Positions 1-8,317 are shown, counted from the first letter of the stretch. The stretch: DNA of 64,000 nt from Salipiger abyssi (GCF_017311415.1 NZ_JAEKIS010000018.1:18293-82292), one strand, 5' to 3'. Program-made: numbers and translations. The notes: generated by a model not told the origin, from the letters alone.

Positions 1-869
1 TGCATGGGCGCGGCGCCTGCGACATGAAGGGCTTCATCGCCGCCGCCGTCGCCATGGCCGACCCGCTGGCCGAAACCCCGCTGAAGCGCCCGGTGCATCT
101 GTGCTTCACCCATGACGAGGAAGTGGGCTGCATGGGCGCCCGCGCGCTGGTGCCCGAGCTGGAAAAGCGCGGCTATGCACCCCGCATGGCCATTGTCGGC
201 GAGCCCACGGACATGCGCATCATCGAGGGTCACAAGGGCTGCTGCGAATATACCTGCCGTTTCCACGGGCTGGAGGGCCACGGCTCGGCGCCCGAGCGCG
301 GGGTGAACGCGGTCGAATACGCGGTGCGCTATGTCACCCGGCTAATGGCGCTGGCCGAGCAACTGAAAACCCGCGTGCCGGCGAATTCGCGCTTCGATCC
401 GCCCTGGACCACGGTCAATGTCGGGCGGCTCTATGGCGGTGTCGCGCATAATGTGATCCCCGGCTTTGCCGAGGTCGACTGGGAAATGCGCCCGGTACAG
501 GCCTCTGACGCCGGTTTCGTCAAGGAGGCGCTGCACGCCTATGTCGAGACCGAGCTGCTGCCCGCCATGCGCAAGGTGAACCCCGCCGCCCGCATCGAGA
601 CCCAGGTGATCGGCGAGGTCGCCGGGCTGGAACCGCTGCCCGAGAACGCCGCCCGCGATCTGGTGGCGCAGCTCACCGGCAACGACGCCTGCGACGTGGT
701 GCCCTTCGGCACCGAGGCGGGGCTCTTCCAGGAGATGGGCATGTCGGTCGTGGTCTGCGGCCCCGGCTCGATCAAGGAGGCGCACAAGCCCGACGAATAC
801 GTCTCGCGCGATCAGCTCTCGCAATGCCTGACCATGCTGGAGGGCGTGGCGCGGAGCATCGCGGCGTGA
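1..869 (+). CDS. argE: acetylornithine deacetylase-like M20 peptidase (5' truncated by window edge)
   Basis: The reading frame is open from base 3 and ends at 869, so the N-terminus lies outside the window. The visible part starts with GRGACDMKG, whose Asp bridges the two metal ions in the ArgE/DapE family. It continues with HDEEVG (catalytic base and metal ligand), GEPTDM, and EAHKPDEY near the end, whose His is a metal ligand. The central lid domain begins near GHKGCCEYTC. The family hydrolyses N2-acetylornithine in the cytoplasm, but related M20 enzymes act on other N-acyl amino acids, so the substrate is inferred. The stop overlaps the GTG of the next regulator gene, suggesting co-transcription and possibly a catabolic rather than biosynthetic role. 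Confidence 0.85.
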   Translation, partial: HGRGACDMKGFIAAAVAMADPLAETPLKRPVHLCFTHDEEVGCMGARALVPELEKRGYAPRMAIVGEPTDMRIIEGHKGCCEYTCRFHGLEGHGSAPERGVNAVEYAVRYVTRLMALAEQLKTRVPANSRFDPPWTTVNVGRLYGGVAHNVIPGFAEVDWEMRPVQASDAGFVKEALHAYVETELLPAMRKVNPAARIETQVIGEVAGLEPLPENAARDLVAQLTGNDACDVVPFGTEAGLFQEMGMSVVVCGPGSIKEAHKPDEYVSRDQLSQCLTMLEGVARSIAA

Positions 870-1504
870 GCGGCGCGGCGCGGCGGTTCCAGCGTCTGCA
901 CGCGGAACTGCGCGCCCGCATCTGCCTGCTCGATTACCCGCCGGGCACGCTGCTGTCGGAAACCGCGCTGGCCCAGGAATTCGGCACTTCGCGCACACCG
1001 CTGCGCCGGGTGCTGGCGCGGCTCGAGGACGAGGGGTTGGTCGAAAGCCGCCACGGCGTCGGCACGCTGGTGACCGATGTCGAGATCGGCGAGATGGCGC
1101 AGGTCTATGCGCTGCGGCTGGAGCTGGCTCAGCTCGCCGGCACGCTCGACCCGCTGCCGGTGACGCCCGAAATGCTCGATGAGGTCGAGCGCTTCGTCGG
1201 TCGAGGCGAGACGCTGCTGGCCGCGCCGGAGCCGCGCGGCTTTGCCCAGCTCAATATGGAATATCACAGCTTCGGCCTCTCGCTCACCGGCAACGCGGCG
1301 CTGCGCGAGATGACCGAACGACTCTATTTCCGCACCGCGCGGATCTGGCTGAAATCCATCCCGCATATGGATCTGGCCGACGAATGCGCAATCTTTCTCA
1401 GCGAGATGCGCGAGACACAGACGGCGCTGCGTGCCGGCGACACTCAGGCCGCCGCCCTCATCCGCCGCGCCCATATCTCGATGAGCGTGCGCCGGATGTC
1501 GTAA
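866..1504 (+). CDS. GntR-family transcriptional regulator (FadR/FCD type)
   Basis: The start is a GTG at 866 that overlaps the upstream stop (GTGA), giving 212 residues. Residues about 15-67 form a winged helix-turn-helix with the typical SETALAQEFGTSRTPLRRVL and a VESRHGVGTLV wing. The rest is an all-helical FCD ligand domain. The usual FCD metal motif (Asp-x3-His, then two more His) is degraded: the segment reads NMEYH, with Asn in place of Asp, and the next His position looks like Cys in DECAIF. The regulator may therefore bind its ligand without the usual metal. Coupling to the amidohydrolase suggests that gene is its target. Confident on family, not on effector. Confidence 0.85.
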   Translation: MSGAARRFQRLHAELRARICLLDYPPGTLLSETALAQEFGTSRTPLRRVLARLEDEGLVESRHGVGTLVTDVEIGEMAQVYALRLELAQLAGTLDPLPVTPEMLDEVERFVGRGETLLAAPEPRGFAQLNMEYHSFGLSLTGNAALREMTERLYFRTARIWLKSIPHMDLADECAIFLSEMRETQTALRAGDTQAAALIRRAHISMSVRRMS

Positions 1505-1574
1505 GCCTGATCTATCGCTTGCCCGGCGCCGCATTCGCGGCAATTCTCCAGAGGACACGAGAAAGGGTGTGTAT

Positions 1575-1961
1575 ATGCGAGTCCTGCCAATCGTCGCCGC
1601 GCTGCTGCTCTCCGCCGGCACCGCAAGCGCTGAATTTGCCGTTTCCTTCAACTGGGGCGACATCCCGCTTTGTACGAACGGGCGGCCCAACCGGGTCGGC
1701 TCTCCGGCCTTCACGATCAAGGATCTGCCCGCCGGGACGACCTCGGTCGAGTTCCGGCTCAAGGATCTAGACGTACCGAGCTACAACCACGGTGGCGGCA
1801 AGCTCAAGATCTCCGGCAGCGGCCAGCTGCCTTTCGGCGCGTTCAAATACAAAAGCCCCTGCCCGCCCGGCGGCAGCCACACCTATGAATGGACCGCAAC
1901 CGCGAAGGCGGGAAACAAGGTCGTGGGCATGGCCAAGGCCCGGCGCGCCTATCCCGAATAG
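1575..1961 (+). CDS. secreted PEBP-like (YbhB/YbcL) protein
   Basis: A 128-residue protein with an N-terminal signal peptide (MRVLPIVAALLLSAGTASA, cleavage expected after ASA). The mature part carries SPAFTIKDLP and DVPSYNHGGG, typical of the bacterial phosphatidylethanolamine-binding-protein family (Raf-kinase-inhibitor-like), and two Cys that could form a disulfide. It is therefore expected in the periplasm. The ATG at 1575 is preferred over an in-frame GTG at 1569 because GAAAGG lies at a good distance. It stands alone and converges with the L,D-transpeptidase gene downstream, with about 20 bp between stops. The function of the bacterial family is poorly defined. Confidence 0.75.
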   Translation: MRVLPIVAALLLSAGTASAEFAVSFNWGDIPLCTNGRPNRVGSPAFTIKDLPAGTTSVEFRLKDLDVPSYNHGGGKLKISGSGQLPFGAFKYKSPCPPGGSHTYEWTATAKAGNKVVGMAKARRAYPE

Positions 1962-1982
1962 CCCGGCGGAACCGGCAGCGCC

Positions 1983-2483
1983 TTACCCCGCCATGGTCTC
2001 CGGCACGATGAGCCGGGTGCCGGGGGCAGCCAGCACCGCGATCTGGCGCAGATGATCGCGGCGGAACGCGATGCAGCCCTCTGTCGGAAAGCCCGGCCTC
2101 CGCCACTGGTGCAGAAAGATCGCCGAGCCGCGCCCCGGCACCGCGTCAGGCCAGTTCCAGTCGGTCAGCAGCACGATATCATAGAGCGGATCGGCACGGC
2201 GCATGCACTCGTGACTGGGCGCATAGGGCGCGCGCACCAGCGTGTTATAGGCGGGATCGCCGGCATCGTCGGACCAGAGATCGCCGGGAAGGATCGGATC
2301 GGCCCAGGGCGCGGGCCGCGCCACCCGGTCGGGCCGGTAGAGCGTACCGACAATGCGGTGCGCGCCCACCGGCGTTGCCCCGTCGCCCTCGCGCTTGTCG
2401 GCACGGATCCCGCCGCGCCCGATGGAGCAGGGCCAGACCCGCCCGGCGAACCGCAGACCCAACGATGTCAGAACCATCTCCAT
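1983..2483 (-). CDS. L,D-transpeptidase (YkuD family)
   Basis: A 166-residue YkuD-fold protein. The catalytic signature is present as IFLHQW followed by TEGCIAF, with the active-site Cys after Gly and the upstream His. YkuD enzymes form 3-3 peptidoglycan cross-links or attach proteins to peptidoglycan. No signal peptide is evident from the chosen start. The ATG at 2483 is chosen because GGAGG stands five bases before it; an upstream extension would run through the REP-like repeat. This is one of three YkuD-type genes in the window. It is the shortest and the only one without a visible export signal, so a non-canonical role is possible. Confidence 0.8.
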   Translation of the reverse strand: MEMVLTSLGLRFAGRVWPCSIGRGGIRADKREGDGATPVGAHRIVGTLYRPDRVARPAPWADPILPGDLWSDDAGDPAYNTLVRAPYAPSHECMRRADPLYDIVLLTDWNWPDAVPGRGSAIFLHQWRRPGFPTEGCIAFRRDHLRQIAVLAAPGTRLIVPETMAG

Positions 2484-2493
2484 AGAAACCTCC

Positions 2494-2560
2494 GTAGGGT
2501 GGGCAATCTGCCCACCTTGCGTTTGTTCTTGAGAATCGGTGGGCAGATTGCCCACCCTAC
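2494..2560. repeat. pair of REP-like palindromes, head to head
   Basis: Two copies of the palindrome with core GGTGGGCAGATTGCCCACC lie in opposite orientation (2494-2516 and 2538-2560) around about 21 bp. Each palindrome is flanked on one side by GTAGGG. The right copy overlaps the 3' end of ribA and supplies its TAG stop; the left copy sits just upstream of the transpeptidase ribosome-binding site. The same element recurs at several other gene ends in this window. Confidence 0.85.
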
Positions 2561-3651
2561 AGCAGATGCCCCGATTTCGCCGCCTTGGTGGCAAGGTAAT
2601 GCGCGTTGAAGGCGGTCTTGCCCACCTTCAGCGGCACCCGCTCGGCGACGGCGATGCCCGAACGCTCCATCATTGCAAGCTTGTTGGGGTTGTTGGTCAG
2701 CAGCCGCACCGCATTGAACCCCATTCGCCGCAGGATCTCGGCCGCCAGCCGGAAATCGCGCTCATCGTCTTCGAAGCCCAGCCGGTGATTGGCCTGCACC
2801 GTGTCAAAGCCCTGATCCTGCAACGCATAGGCACGCATCTTGTTGGCAAGCCCGATCCCCCGCCCTTCCTGGTTGAGATAGAGCAGCACGCCCGCGCCCT
2901 CCTCGCCCATCCGTGCCAGCGCCGCATGCAGCTGCGGGCCGCAATCGCATTTCAGCGAGCCCAGCACATCGCCAGTGAAACAGGCCGAATGCAGCCGCGC
3001 CAGCACCGGCTTGTGACGGTCCGGGCGGCCCACCTCGACGGCGTAATGCTCCTCGGAGCCGTCCGCCGGACGGTAGATGTGCAGCCGCGCATTCTCGGTC
3101 GTCTCCAGCGGCACCCGGGCCGAGACCACATGATCGAGATTGGACAAGAGAAGCATCGAGGGCGCCGCCGCAACCCCGTCGACCAGCGTCAGGTTCTCGC
3201 GCATCGCCACGCCCATCGGCGCCTCCAGCGGCAGCACCAGCGCCGCCGGCAAAAGCCGCGCGGATTTCGCCAGCCCGATGGCCAGCCGGTGCAGCGCCAC
3301 ATCGCCACCGCGCCGCTCCTTCAGCGGGCCTTTCATCGGCATCGACAGATCGTCCGCCGGATCGGCGATGTTGCGCACCCAGTCAAGATCGGCATCGCGC
3401 GGCAGCGCCACCCGCGCCAGATCGCCGTCATAGACCCGCGCCTTCAGCGTCGCCGCCCGCCGCGCCGTCAGCACCAGGTCGAGATCGCCCTCCGCCGCGC
3501 GCAGCAGCGCCAGCCGGTCCTCTGTCGCGGTCTCGGCAGCGAGCACCAGCGCGCCCTGCCCGCCTTCGCCCGACAGCACCACCGGCACACCCATGCGCAG
3601 ATCGGCGCGGGCACGGGCAAGGATCTCCATCAGGTTGGGCGCAAGGGGCAT
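2557..3651 (-). CDS. ribA: GTP cyclohydrolase II with degenerate DHBP-synthase-like N-terminal domain
   Basis: RibA opens GTP to 2,5-diamino-6-ribosylamino-pyrimidinone 5'-phosphate, the first step of riboflavin synthesis. The C-terminal half (about residues 165-364) has the zinc motif CFTGDVLGSLKCDCG (Cys-x10-Cys-x-Cys), the segment LLYLNQEGRGIGL and a terminal LTNNPNK. The N-terminal about 150 residues resemble a DHBP synthase (RibB) domain but lack its acidic DDEDRENEG signature, so only the GTP cyclohydrolase activity is expected. The ATG at 3651 follows GGAAAGAG; a Met seven codons later is possible. The stop codon is formed by a REP-like repeat, so the last residues may have been altered by the insertion. 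Confidence 0.88.
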   Translation of the reverse strand: MPLAPNLMEILARARADLRMGVPVVLSGEGGQGALVLAAETATEDRLALLRAAEGDLDLVLTARRAATLKARVYDGDLARVALPRDADLDWVRNIADPADDLSMPMKGPLKERRGGDVALHRLAIGLAKSARLLPAALVLPLEAPMGVAMRENLTLVDGVAAAPSMLLLSNLDHVVSARVPLETTENARLHIYRPADGSEEHYAVEVGRPDRHKPVLARLHSACFTGDVLGSLKCDCGPQLHAALARMGEEGAGVLLYLNQEGRGIGLANKMRAYALQDQGFDTVQANHRLGFEDDERDFRLAAEILRRMGFNAVRLLTNNPNKLAMMERSGIAVAERVPLKVGKTAFNAHYLATKAAKSGHLL

Positions 3652-3806
3652 CCGGGCTCTTTCCAAACGGCGGCGCTGAAATAAATCAGCTTGTGCCTTG
3701 TAACAAAAGCCTCCGTTCAACACGAGGGCGTGAAACTGGTGCAGCAAATCTTGTCCACACGCAACGGTGTTTCCATGTGAGGGCAAGACGACACGGAGAG
3801 ATAAAG

Positions 3807-4493
3807 ATGCCTCAGATCAAGAACATCCTTCTGGTGGACGACGATGACGACCTGCGCGAGGCGCTGGCCGAACAGCTGGTGATGACCGAGGATTTCGAGG
3901 TCTTCGAGGCCGAGAACGGCGCCGGCGCCATGTCTCGCGTGAAGGAACAGAACTACGAGCTGATCATTCTCGATGTGGGCCTGCCCGACACCGACGGGCG
4001 CGAGCTCTGCCGGCTGATGCGCAAGCAGGGCGTCAAGGCGCCGATCATCATGCTGACCGGCCACGACACCGATGCCGACACGATCCTCGGGCTCGATGCC
4101 GGCGCCAACGATTACGTCACCAAGCCCTTCAAGTTCCCGGTGCTGCTCGCCCGCATCCGCGCCCAGCTGCGCCAGCACGAGCAATCCGAAGACGCGGTCT
4201 TCACCGTCGGCCCCTATACGTTCCGCCCGTCGATGAAGCTGCTGGTGACCGAGGACGACCGCAAGATCCGTCTCACCGAGAAGGAAACCAACATTCTCAA
4301 GTTCCTCTACCGCGCCACCGAGGGCGTGGTGGCGCGCGACGTGCTGCTGCATGAGGTCTGGGGCTACAATGCCGGGGTGACCACCCACACGCTCGAGACG
4401 CATATCTACCGCCTGCGCCAGAAAATCGAGCCCGATCCGTCAAATGCCCGCATTCTCGTCACGGAATCGGGGGGATATCGGCTCGTCGCCTGA
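3807..4493 (+). CDS. OmpR/PhoB-type response regulator
   Basis: A 228-residue two-component regulator. The receiver spans residues about 6-120, with the acidic pocket DDDDD at 11-15, phospho-acceptor Asp56 (LIILDVGLPDTDG), a Thr switch (IMLTGHD) and Lys in VTKPFKFP. The DNA-binding winged helix covers about 130-227, with TEKETNILKFLY and ETHIYRLRQKIE. The ATG at 3807 has GGAGAG upstream. No kinase gene is adjacent. Sequence style and length are compatible with the CenR-type essential regulator of alphaproteobacteria, but I cannot confirm that without alignment, so no symbol is given. It diverges from ribA and ends about 100 bp before the candidate small RNA. Confidence 0.88.
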   Translation: MPQIKNILLVDDDDDLREALAEQLVMTEDFEVFEAENGAGAMSRVKEQNYELIILDVGLPDTDGRELCRLMRKQGVKAPIIMLTGHDTDADTILGLDAGANDYVTKPFKFPVLLARIRAQLRQHEQSEDAVFTVGPYTFRPSMKLLVTEDDRKIRLTEKETNILKFLYRATEGVVARDVLLHEVWGYNAGVTTHTLETHIYRLRQKIEPDPSNARILVTESGGYRLVA

Positions 4494-4557
4494 AAATGTG
4501 CCGATTTGCGCACAGCCGGCACAATTCTGCCGAGTATCAAAAGGTCCTACTTCCCGC

Positions 4558-4571
4558 TTGACGCAGATCAA
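4558..4571 (+). promoter_or_regulatory. FNR/FnrL-like box upstream of candidate small RNA
   Basis: The sequence TTGACGCAGATCAA fits the FNR-family site TTGAY-N4-ATCAA, with both half-sites intact. It lies 16 bases upstream of a perfect TATAAT (4588-4593), followed by an overlapping TATTAC (4593-4598). Depending on which -10 is used, the box is centred about 36 or 41 bases upstream of the start; the latter is the classical FNR activation distance. No coding gene follows, so the promoter would serve the RNA ending at 4686. Confidence 0.55.
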
Positions 4572-4599
4572 AGTAGTATCCATCTGGTATAATATTACC

Positions 4600-4686
4600 G
4601 ACGCCAAGAGTTCCCGTTGCATGTGCGGGTTATCGCATGCACCTCCCTGTTGGACCTGGCCGGGCTTTTTGCCCGGCCTTTTTTTT
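4600..4686 (+). ncRNA. candidate small regulatory RNA, about 87 nt
   Basis: The stretch lies between a TATAAT promoter element and a strong Rho-independent terminator, with no open frame or ribosome-binding site. It can form a 5' hairpin (TGCAT at 4618-4622 with ATGCA at 4637-4641, plus GCG/CGC, two-base bulge). It then shows a single-stranded CCTCCC at 4642-4647, complementary to a Shine-Dalgarno sequence, followed by the terminator stem and a run of eight T. This is the usual layout of a trans-acting small RNA. The start is an estimate from the -10 element; no known family was recognised. Confidence 0.5.
4658..4686 (+). terminator. Rho-independent terminator
   Basis: GGCCGGGC (4658-4665) and GCCCGGCC (4671-4678) form an eight-pair stem with a TTTTT loop, followed by eight T (4679-4686). 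It is the strongest terminator in the window. It could end the response-regulator transcript, but its neighbouring upstream promoter suggests a separate short RNA. Confidence 0.85.
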
Positions 4687-4736
4687 GCCTATTTCGCCCG
4701 GCACCGCGGCGGCCTTGCCCGCCTCGCAGGAAATCC

Positions 4737-4774
4737 TGCAAAAACAAGGGCCCCGGCATCCCCGCCGAGGCCCT
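4737..4774 (-). terminator. second minus-strand terminator-like hairpin beyond pnp
   Basis: On the minus strand an 11-pair stem (4764-4774 with 4747-4757, one G-U pair) is followed by TTGTTTTTG. It lies about 125 bp beyond the pnp terminator, where no minus-strand gene is seen. It may be a fail-safe terminator for pnp or end an unannotated short transcript. Confidence 0.5.
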
Positions 4775-4897
4775 CCAACCGCGCGAGTCCGTGAGTGGGG
4801 CGGCAGAACCATTTACGGCGACCAGATCAACAGCCAGATCTGAAGAAACCGATAATTTCTCCCATCCCGGCCCAAAAAACCGAAATGGTCCGGCCAC

Positions 4898-4927
4898 AAA
4901 AAACGCCCCGGCATTTCGACCGGGGCG
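4898..4927 (-). terminator. pnp Rho-independent terminator
   Basis: Read on the minus strand, CGCCCCGG (4927-4920) pairs with CCGGGGCG (4911-4904) around an eight-base loop and is followed by six T. It begins 24 bp after the pnp stop codon. Confidence 0.8.
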
Positions 4928-4951
4928 TTTCGTGTTTCTCGGAAGGGCGCC

Positions 4952-7105
4952 TTACTCGGCGGCGTCGTCTTCCTTTTTCTTTTTCGCTTCCGGCGGCAGC
5001 TCTTCGCCGGTTTCCTGGTCGACCATCTTCATCGCCAGGCGCACCTTGCCACGGTCGTCGAAGCCCAGAAGCTTCACATAGACCTCCTGGCCTTCCTTCA
5101 GCACGTCCGAGGGGTGGTTCAGGCGGCGGTTCTCGATCTGGGACACATGCACCAGACCGTCGCGCTTGCCGAAGAAGTTCACGAAGGCGCCGAAATCGAC
5201 GATCTTCACGACCTTGCCCTTGTAGACCTTGCCCTCTTCCGGCTCGGCCACGATCGAGTGGATCATGTCATAGGCCTTCTGGATGGCTTCGCCGTTGGGC
5301 GAGGCGATCTTGATCAGGCCCTCGTCGTTGATGTCGACCTTGGCGCCCGACACTTCGACGATCTCGCGGATGACCTTGCCGCCCGAGCCGATCACTTCGC
5401 GGATCTTGTCGGTGGGGATCTGCATCATCTCGATGCGCGGCGCGTGCACGGAGAATTCCGCCGCTTCGGTCAGTGCCTTGGACATCTCGCCGAGGATGTG
5501 CATCCGGCCTTCCTTGGCCTGTGCCAGCGCCTGCTTCATGATCTCGGGCGTGATGCCCGCGACCTTGATGTCCATCTGAAGCGAGGTGATGCCGTTCTCG
5601 GTGCCAGCAACCTTGAAGTCCATGTCGCCGAGGTGATCCTCGTCGCCGAGGATGTCGGTCAGCACGGCCCAGTCGCCATCGTCTTCGAGCACCAGGCCCA
5701 TGGCCACACCGGCCACCGGCGCCTTGAGCGGCACGCCGGCATCCATCATCGACAGCGAGCCGCCGCAGACGGAGGCCATCGAGGAGGAGCCGTTCGACTC
5801 GGTGATCTCCGACACCACACGGATCGTGTAGGGGAAATCGGTCGCCGCCGGCAGCACCGCCTGAAGCGCGCGCCATGCCAGCTTGCCGTGGCCGATCTCG
5901 CGGCGGCCCGGGGAGCCGACGCGGCCCACTTCACCGACCGAATAGGGCGGGAAGTTGTAATGCAGCAGGAAGTTCGAGCGGAAATTGCCGTGCAGCGCGT
6001 CGATGATCTGCTCGTCGTCGCCGGTGCCCAGCGTGGTCACGACCATCGCCTGGGTCTCGCCACGGGTGAAGAGCGACGAGCCGTGGGTCCGCGGCAGCAC
6101 ACCGGTTTCAGACACGATCGGGCGCACCTGATCCAGCGCGCGGCCGTCGATGCGGCGCTTGTTCTTCACCACATCGGCGCGCAGCACCGTCGATTCCAGC
6201 TTTTTCAGCGCCGAGCCGAGATTGGCGTCTTCCAGCTGCTCTTCGCTGAGCTGGGACTTGATCTCTTCCTTGGCGGCGGAAACGGCGGCGACGCGTTCCT
6301 GCTTGTCGGTGATCGCGTAAGCGGCGCGCATCTTGTCTTCGCCGAGGCCTTTGACCACTTCGTACAGCGCCGAGTAATCCGGCGGCTGGAAGTCGAAGGG
6401 CTCTTTCGCGGCGGATTCGGCCAGCGAGATGATCAGGTCGATGACCGGCTGGATCTGCTCATGCGCAAAGGTCACGGCGCCCAGCATCTCGTCTTCGGTC
6501 AGCTCGTAGGCTTCCGATTCCACCATCATCACGGCGTCTTTGGTGCCGGCGACCACGAGGTCGAGACGCTGCTCGGGGTTGTTGCGCAGCCCCTGCATAT
6601 CGTCGACGGTCGGGTTCAGCACATACTCGCCATCCTCGAAACCGACGCGGGCACCGGCGATCGGGCCCATGAAGGGCACGCCCGAGATGGTCAGCGCGGC
6701 GGAGGCGGCGATCATCGCGACGATGTCGGGATCGTTGACCAGATCGTGGCTCAGCACGGTGCACATCACCAGCACTTCATGCTTGAAGCCGGGGACGAAG
6801 AGCGGGCGGATCGGACGGTCGATCAGGCGCGCGGTCAGCGTTTCCTTCTCGGTCGGACGCGCCTCGCGCTTGAAGAAGCCGCCGGGAACTTTGCCCGCGG
6901 CATAGTATTTTTCCTGATAGTGGACGGTCAGCGGAAAGAAATCCTGACCGGGCTTCGGCTCTTTTGCAAAAGTCACGTTGGCCATGACAGAGGTTTCGCC
7001 CAGAGTGGCGATCACCGAACCGTCGGCCTGACGGGCAACCTTGCCCGTTTCCAGAGTGAGGGTTTCCTCCCCCCACTGCATGCTTTTCTTCGAAATATTG
7101 AACAT
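4952..7105 (-). CDS. pnp: polyribonucleotide nucleotidyltransferase (PNPase)
   Basis: A 717-residue PNPase, close to the usual length of about 710. It degrades RNA 3' to 5' by phosphorolysis in the cytoplasm and is part of the RNA degradosome. Two RNase PH-like domains are visible: the first with [21 protein letters not shown], the second with FTRGETQAM and the catalytic segment [15 protein letters not shown]. They are followed by a KH domain with [11 protein letters not shown] and an S1 domain starting near [11 protein letters not shown]. The acidic-lysine tail ends in [10 protein letters not shown]. The start at 7105 (MFNISKK) has CAGGA upstream. rpsO, the usual partner, is about 1.2 kb upstream on the same strand, separated by two small genes. 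Confidence 0.97.
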   Translation of the reverse strand: MFNISKKSMQWGEETLTLETGKVARQADGSVIATLGETSVMANVTFAKEPKPGQDFFPLTVHYQEKYYAAGKVPGGFFKREARPTEKETLTARLIDRPIRPLFVPGFKHEVLVMCTVLSHDLVNDPDIVAMIAASAALTISGVPFMGPIAGARVGFEDGEYVLNPTVDDMQGLRNNPEQRLDLVVAGTKDAVMMVESEAYELTEDEMLGAVTFAHEQIQPVIDLIISLAESAAKEPFDFQPPDYSALYEVVKGLGEDKMRAAYAITDKQERVAAVSAAKEEIKSQLSEEQLEDANLGSALKKLESTVLRADVVKNKRRIDGRALDQVRPIVSETGVLPRTHGSSLFTRGETQAMVVTTLGTGDDEQIIDALHGNFRSNFLLHYNFPPYSVGEVGRVGSPGRREIGHGKLAWRALQAVLPAATDFPYTIRVVSEITESNGSSSMASVCGGSLSMMDAGVPLKAPVAGVAMGLVLEDDGDWAVLTDILGDEDHLGDMDFKVAGTENGITSLQMDIKVAGITPEIMKQALAQAKEGRMHILGEMSKALTEAAEFSVHAPRIEMMQIPTDKIREVIGSGGKVIREIVEVSGAKVDINDEGLIKIASPNGEAIQKAYDMIHSIVAEPEEGKVYKGKVVKIVDFGAFVNFFGKRDGLVHVSQIENRRLNHPSDVLKEGQEVYVKLLGFDDRGKVRLAMKMVDQETGEELPPEAKKKKEDDAAE

Positions 7106-7296
7106 TTTCGTATCCTGTGAGGGAGCACTCCCGGGCCCTCCCGGGTCTCCCGTTTTCATGGCGGCCCCATTGCCGCCGCCCCCTATCCTCCTGCACGCGC
7201 CCGGGGGCCAAGGGCGTCACGTCTCAGATGGCGCGGCCATACAGTGTTTCCCCCAAAATGAAAAGAAAAACCCTCGTGACAGGGCGGAACGGCACG

Positions 7297-7554
7297 TCAA
7301 TCGGCGGTATCGCGCGCCAGCAGCGCCTGCTCCGCGCGGTCGAGCCGGGCCAGCGCCTCCTCGACCGTGCCGCCCCGGGCGCGCACCTTGCGCCATATGG
7401 CGAGGCTGGAGGCCGGCGACCAGGGGCGCGCCGCCTCGGCCAGCCAGCGCCGCAGCGGCGCCGGCAGCGCATCGAAGCGCCGCATCGGATCGCCCGCGCG
7501 ATGCCGGCGCCGGAGCCGGGTGGCGCCGCAATTGGTGCCCTGCCGCCGGCTCAC
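7297..7554 (-). CDS. DUF6525 family small protein
   Basis: An 85-residue, arginine-rich basic protein that begins at a GTG (7554) preceded by GGAG. The body GDPMRRFDALPAPLRRWL and a C-terminal EALARLDRAEQALLARD match my memory of a small Rhodobacterales family (DUF6525). It has no membrane segment, no signal peptide and no known function. It sits between rpsO and pnp on the same strand as both, but the oppositely oriented 7771 gene separates it from rpsO. Confidence 0.65.
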   Translation of the reverse strand: MSRRQGTNCGATRLRRRHRAGDPMRRFDALPAPLRRWLAEAARPWSPASSLAIWRKVRARGGTVEEALARLDRAEQALLARDTAD

Positions 7555-7625
7555 CGGAGCGGCTCCGGTCGGATGCGGGGCGACGGCGTGGGGTGCGAGA
7601 GGCTGGGCAAGGGCATCTCCAGTTA

Positions 7626-7645
7626 TGGTATGTTATATCATACCA
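7626..7645. promoter_or_regulatory. operator-like inverted repeat
   Basis: A perfect inverted repeat, TGGTATG (7626-7632) and CATACCA (7639-7645) around the A/T spacer TTATAT. It lies about 125 bp before the DUF2380 gene and about 70 bp beyond the start of the DUF6525 gene, in the divergent promoter space. The shape is that of a dimeric repressor site; no regulator gene is adjacent. Confidence 0.45.
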
Positions 7646-7770
7646 GATATGCCATTTTCGCCGCGCCTGCCAAGAGGTTTCACCCCGGCACCACCGACGA
7701 ATGGCTGTGCCGACGCAAGGCGCCCTGCCTGCTACACTGCCTTTGTCGCCTGTCCACCCGGAGACCCGCC

Positions 7771-8265
7771 ATGTTCGCCCGTCTTCTTTGCCTCTTCTGC
7801 CTCATGGCGCTGCCGTTGCGCGCCGATCCGCTGCCGGTGGCGGTGTTCGATCTCAGCTTCATCAATTTCAGCCAGGAGGTCGAATTCGGCGAAAAGAACG
7901 AGGCCGAGCATGCGCGCATCGCGATGCTCACCACGCATCTGCGCCAGCGCCTGGCGGAGAGCGGGCGTTATGCGCTGCTCGACACCGCGCCGCTGGCGGC
8001 GGATCTCGACAAACATGGCGAGGTTTTCACCTGCAACCATTGCGAGGCGGCGATGGCGCGCAAGATCGGCGCAGCGCGGTCGTTTTCCGGCGCGGTGCAG
8101 AAACTGTCGGTTCTGGTGCAGACGGTCATCCTGCGCGAGCGCAATGCCGAGACCGGCGAGGTGGTCGCGCTCTATCAGACCGATATTCGCGGCAATACCG
8201 ATATCGCCTGGCGCCGGGGCATGGATTTCCTGATCGACGAGCGGCTGCTCACCGGCCCGCCCTAA
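7771..8265 (+). CDS. exported DUF2380/DUF3280-type protein
   Basis: A 164-residue protein with a signal peptide (MFARLLCLFCLMALPLRA). The mature part starts PLPVAVFDLSF, then alternating segments ending in RRGMDFLIDERLL, as in the DUF2380 (DUF3280) family of periplasmic proteins. A CNHCEAAMARKIGA motif is notable. The overall pattern (an early beta strand AVFDL, then HLRQRLAESGRYALLDTAPL) resembles proteins that build a TolB-N-like domain. The ATG at 7771 is preceded by GGAGACCCGCC. The gene converges with rpsO, and their terminators share the space at 8279-8310. Function unknown. Confidence 0.65.
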   Translation: MFARLLCLFCLMALPLRADPLPVAVFDLSFINFSQEVEFGEKNEAEHARIAMLTTHLRQRLAESGRYALLDTAPLAADLDKHGEVFTCNHCEAAMARKIGAARSFSGAVQKLSVLVQTVILRERNAETGEVVALYQTDIRGNTDIAWRRGMDFLIDERLLTGPP

Positions 8266-8278
8266 GACCTGCGGCAAC

Positions 8279-8310
8279 GCAAAACGCCCGCTCCTCTCGG
8301 AACGGGCGTT
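8279..8310 (-). terminator. rpsO terminator
   Basis: AACGCCCG (8283-8290) and CGGGCGTT (8303-8310) form an eight-pair stem. On the minus strand it is followed by T residues, which suits termination after rpsO. On the plus strand no T-run follows. Confidence 0.65.
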
Positions 8311-8317
8311 CGGAATC

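Noticed and set aside
5114..7120. Long plus-strand open frame of 668 codons over pnp
   Set aside because: It is exactly antisense to a complete PNPase, is His/Asp/Leu-rich without domains, and reflects the GC-rich third-position bias.
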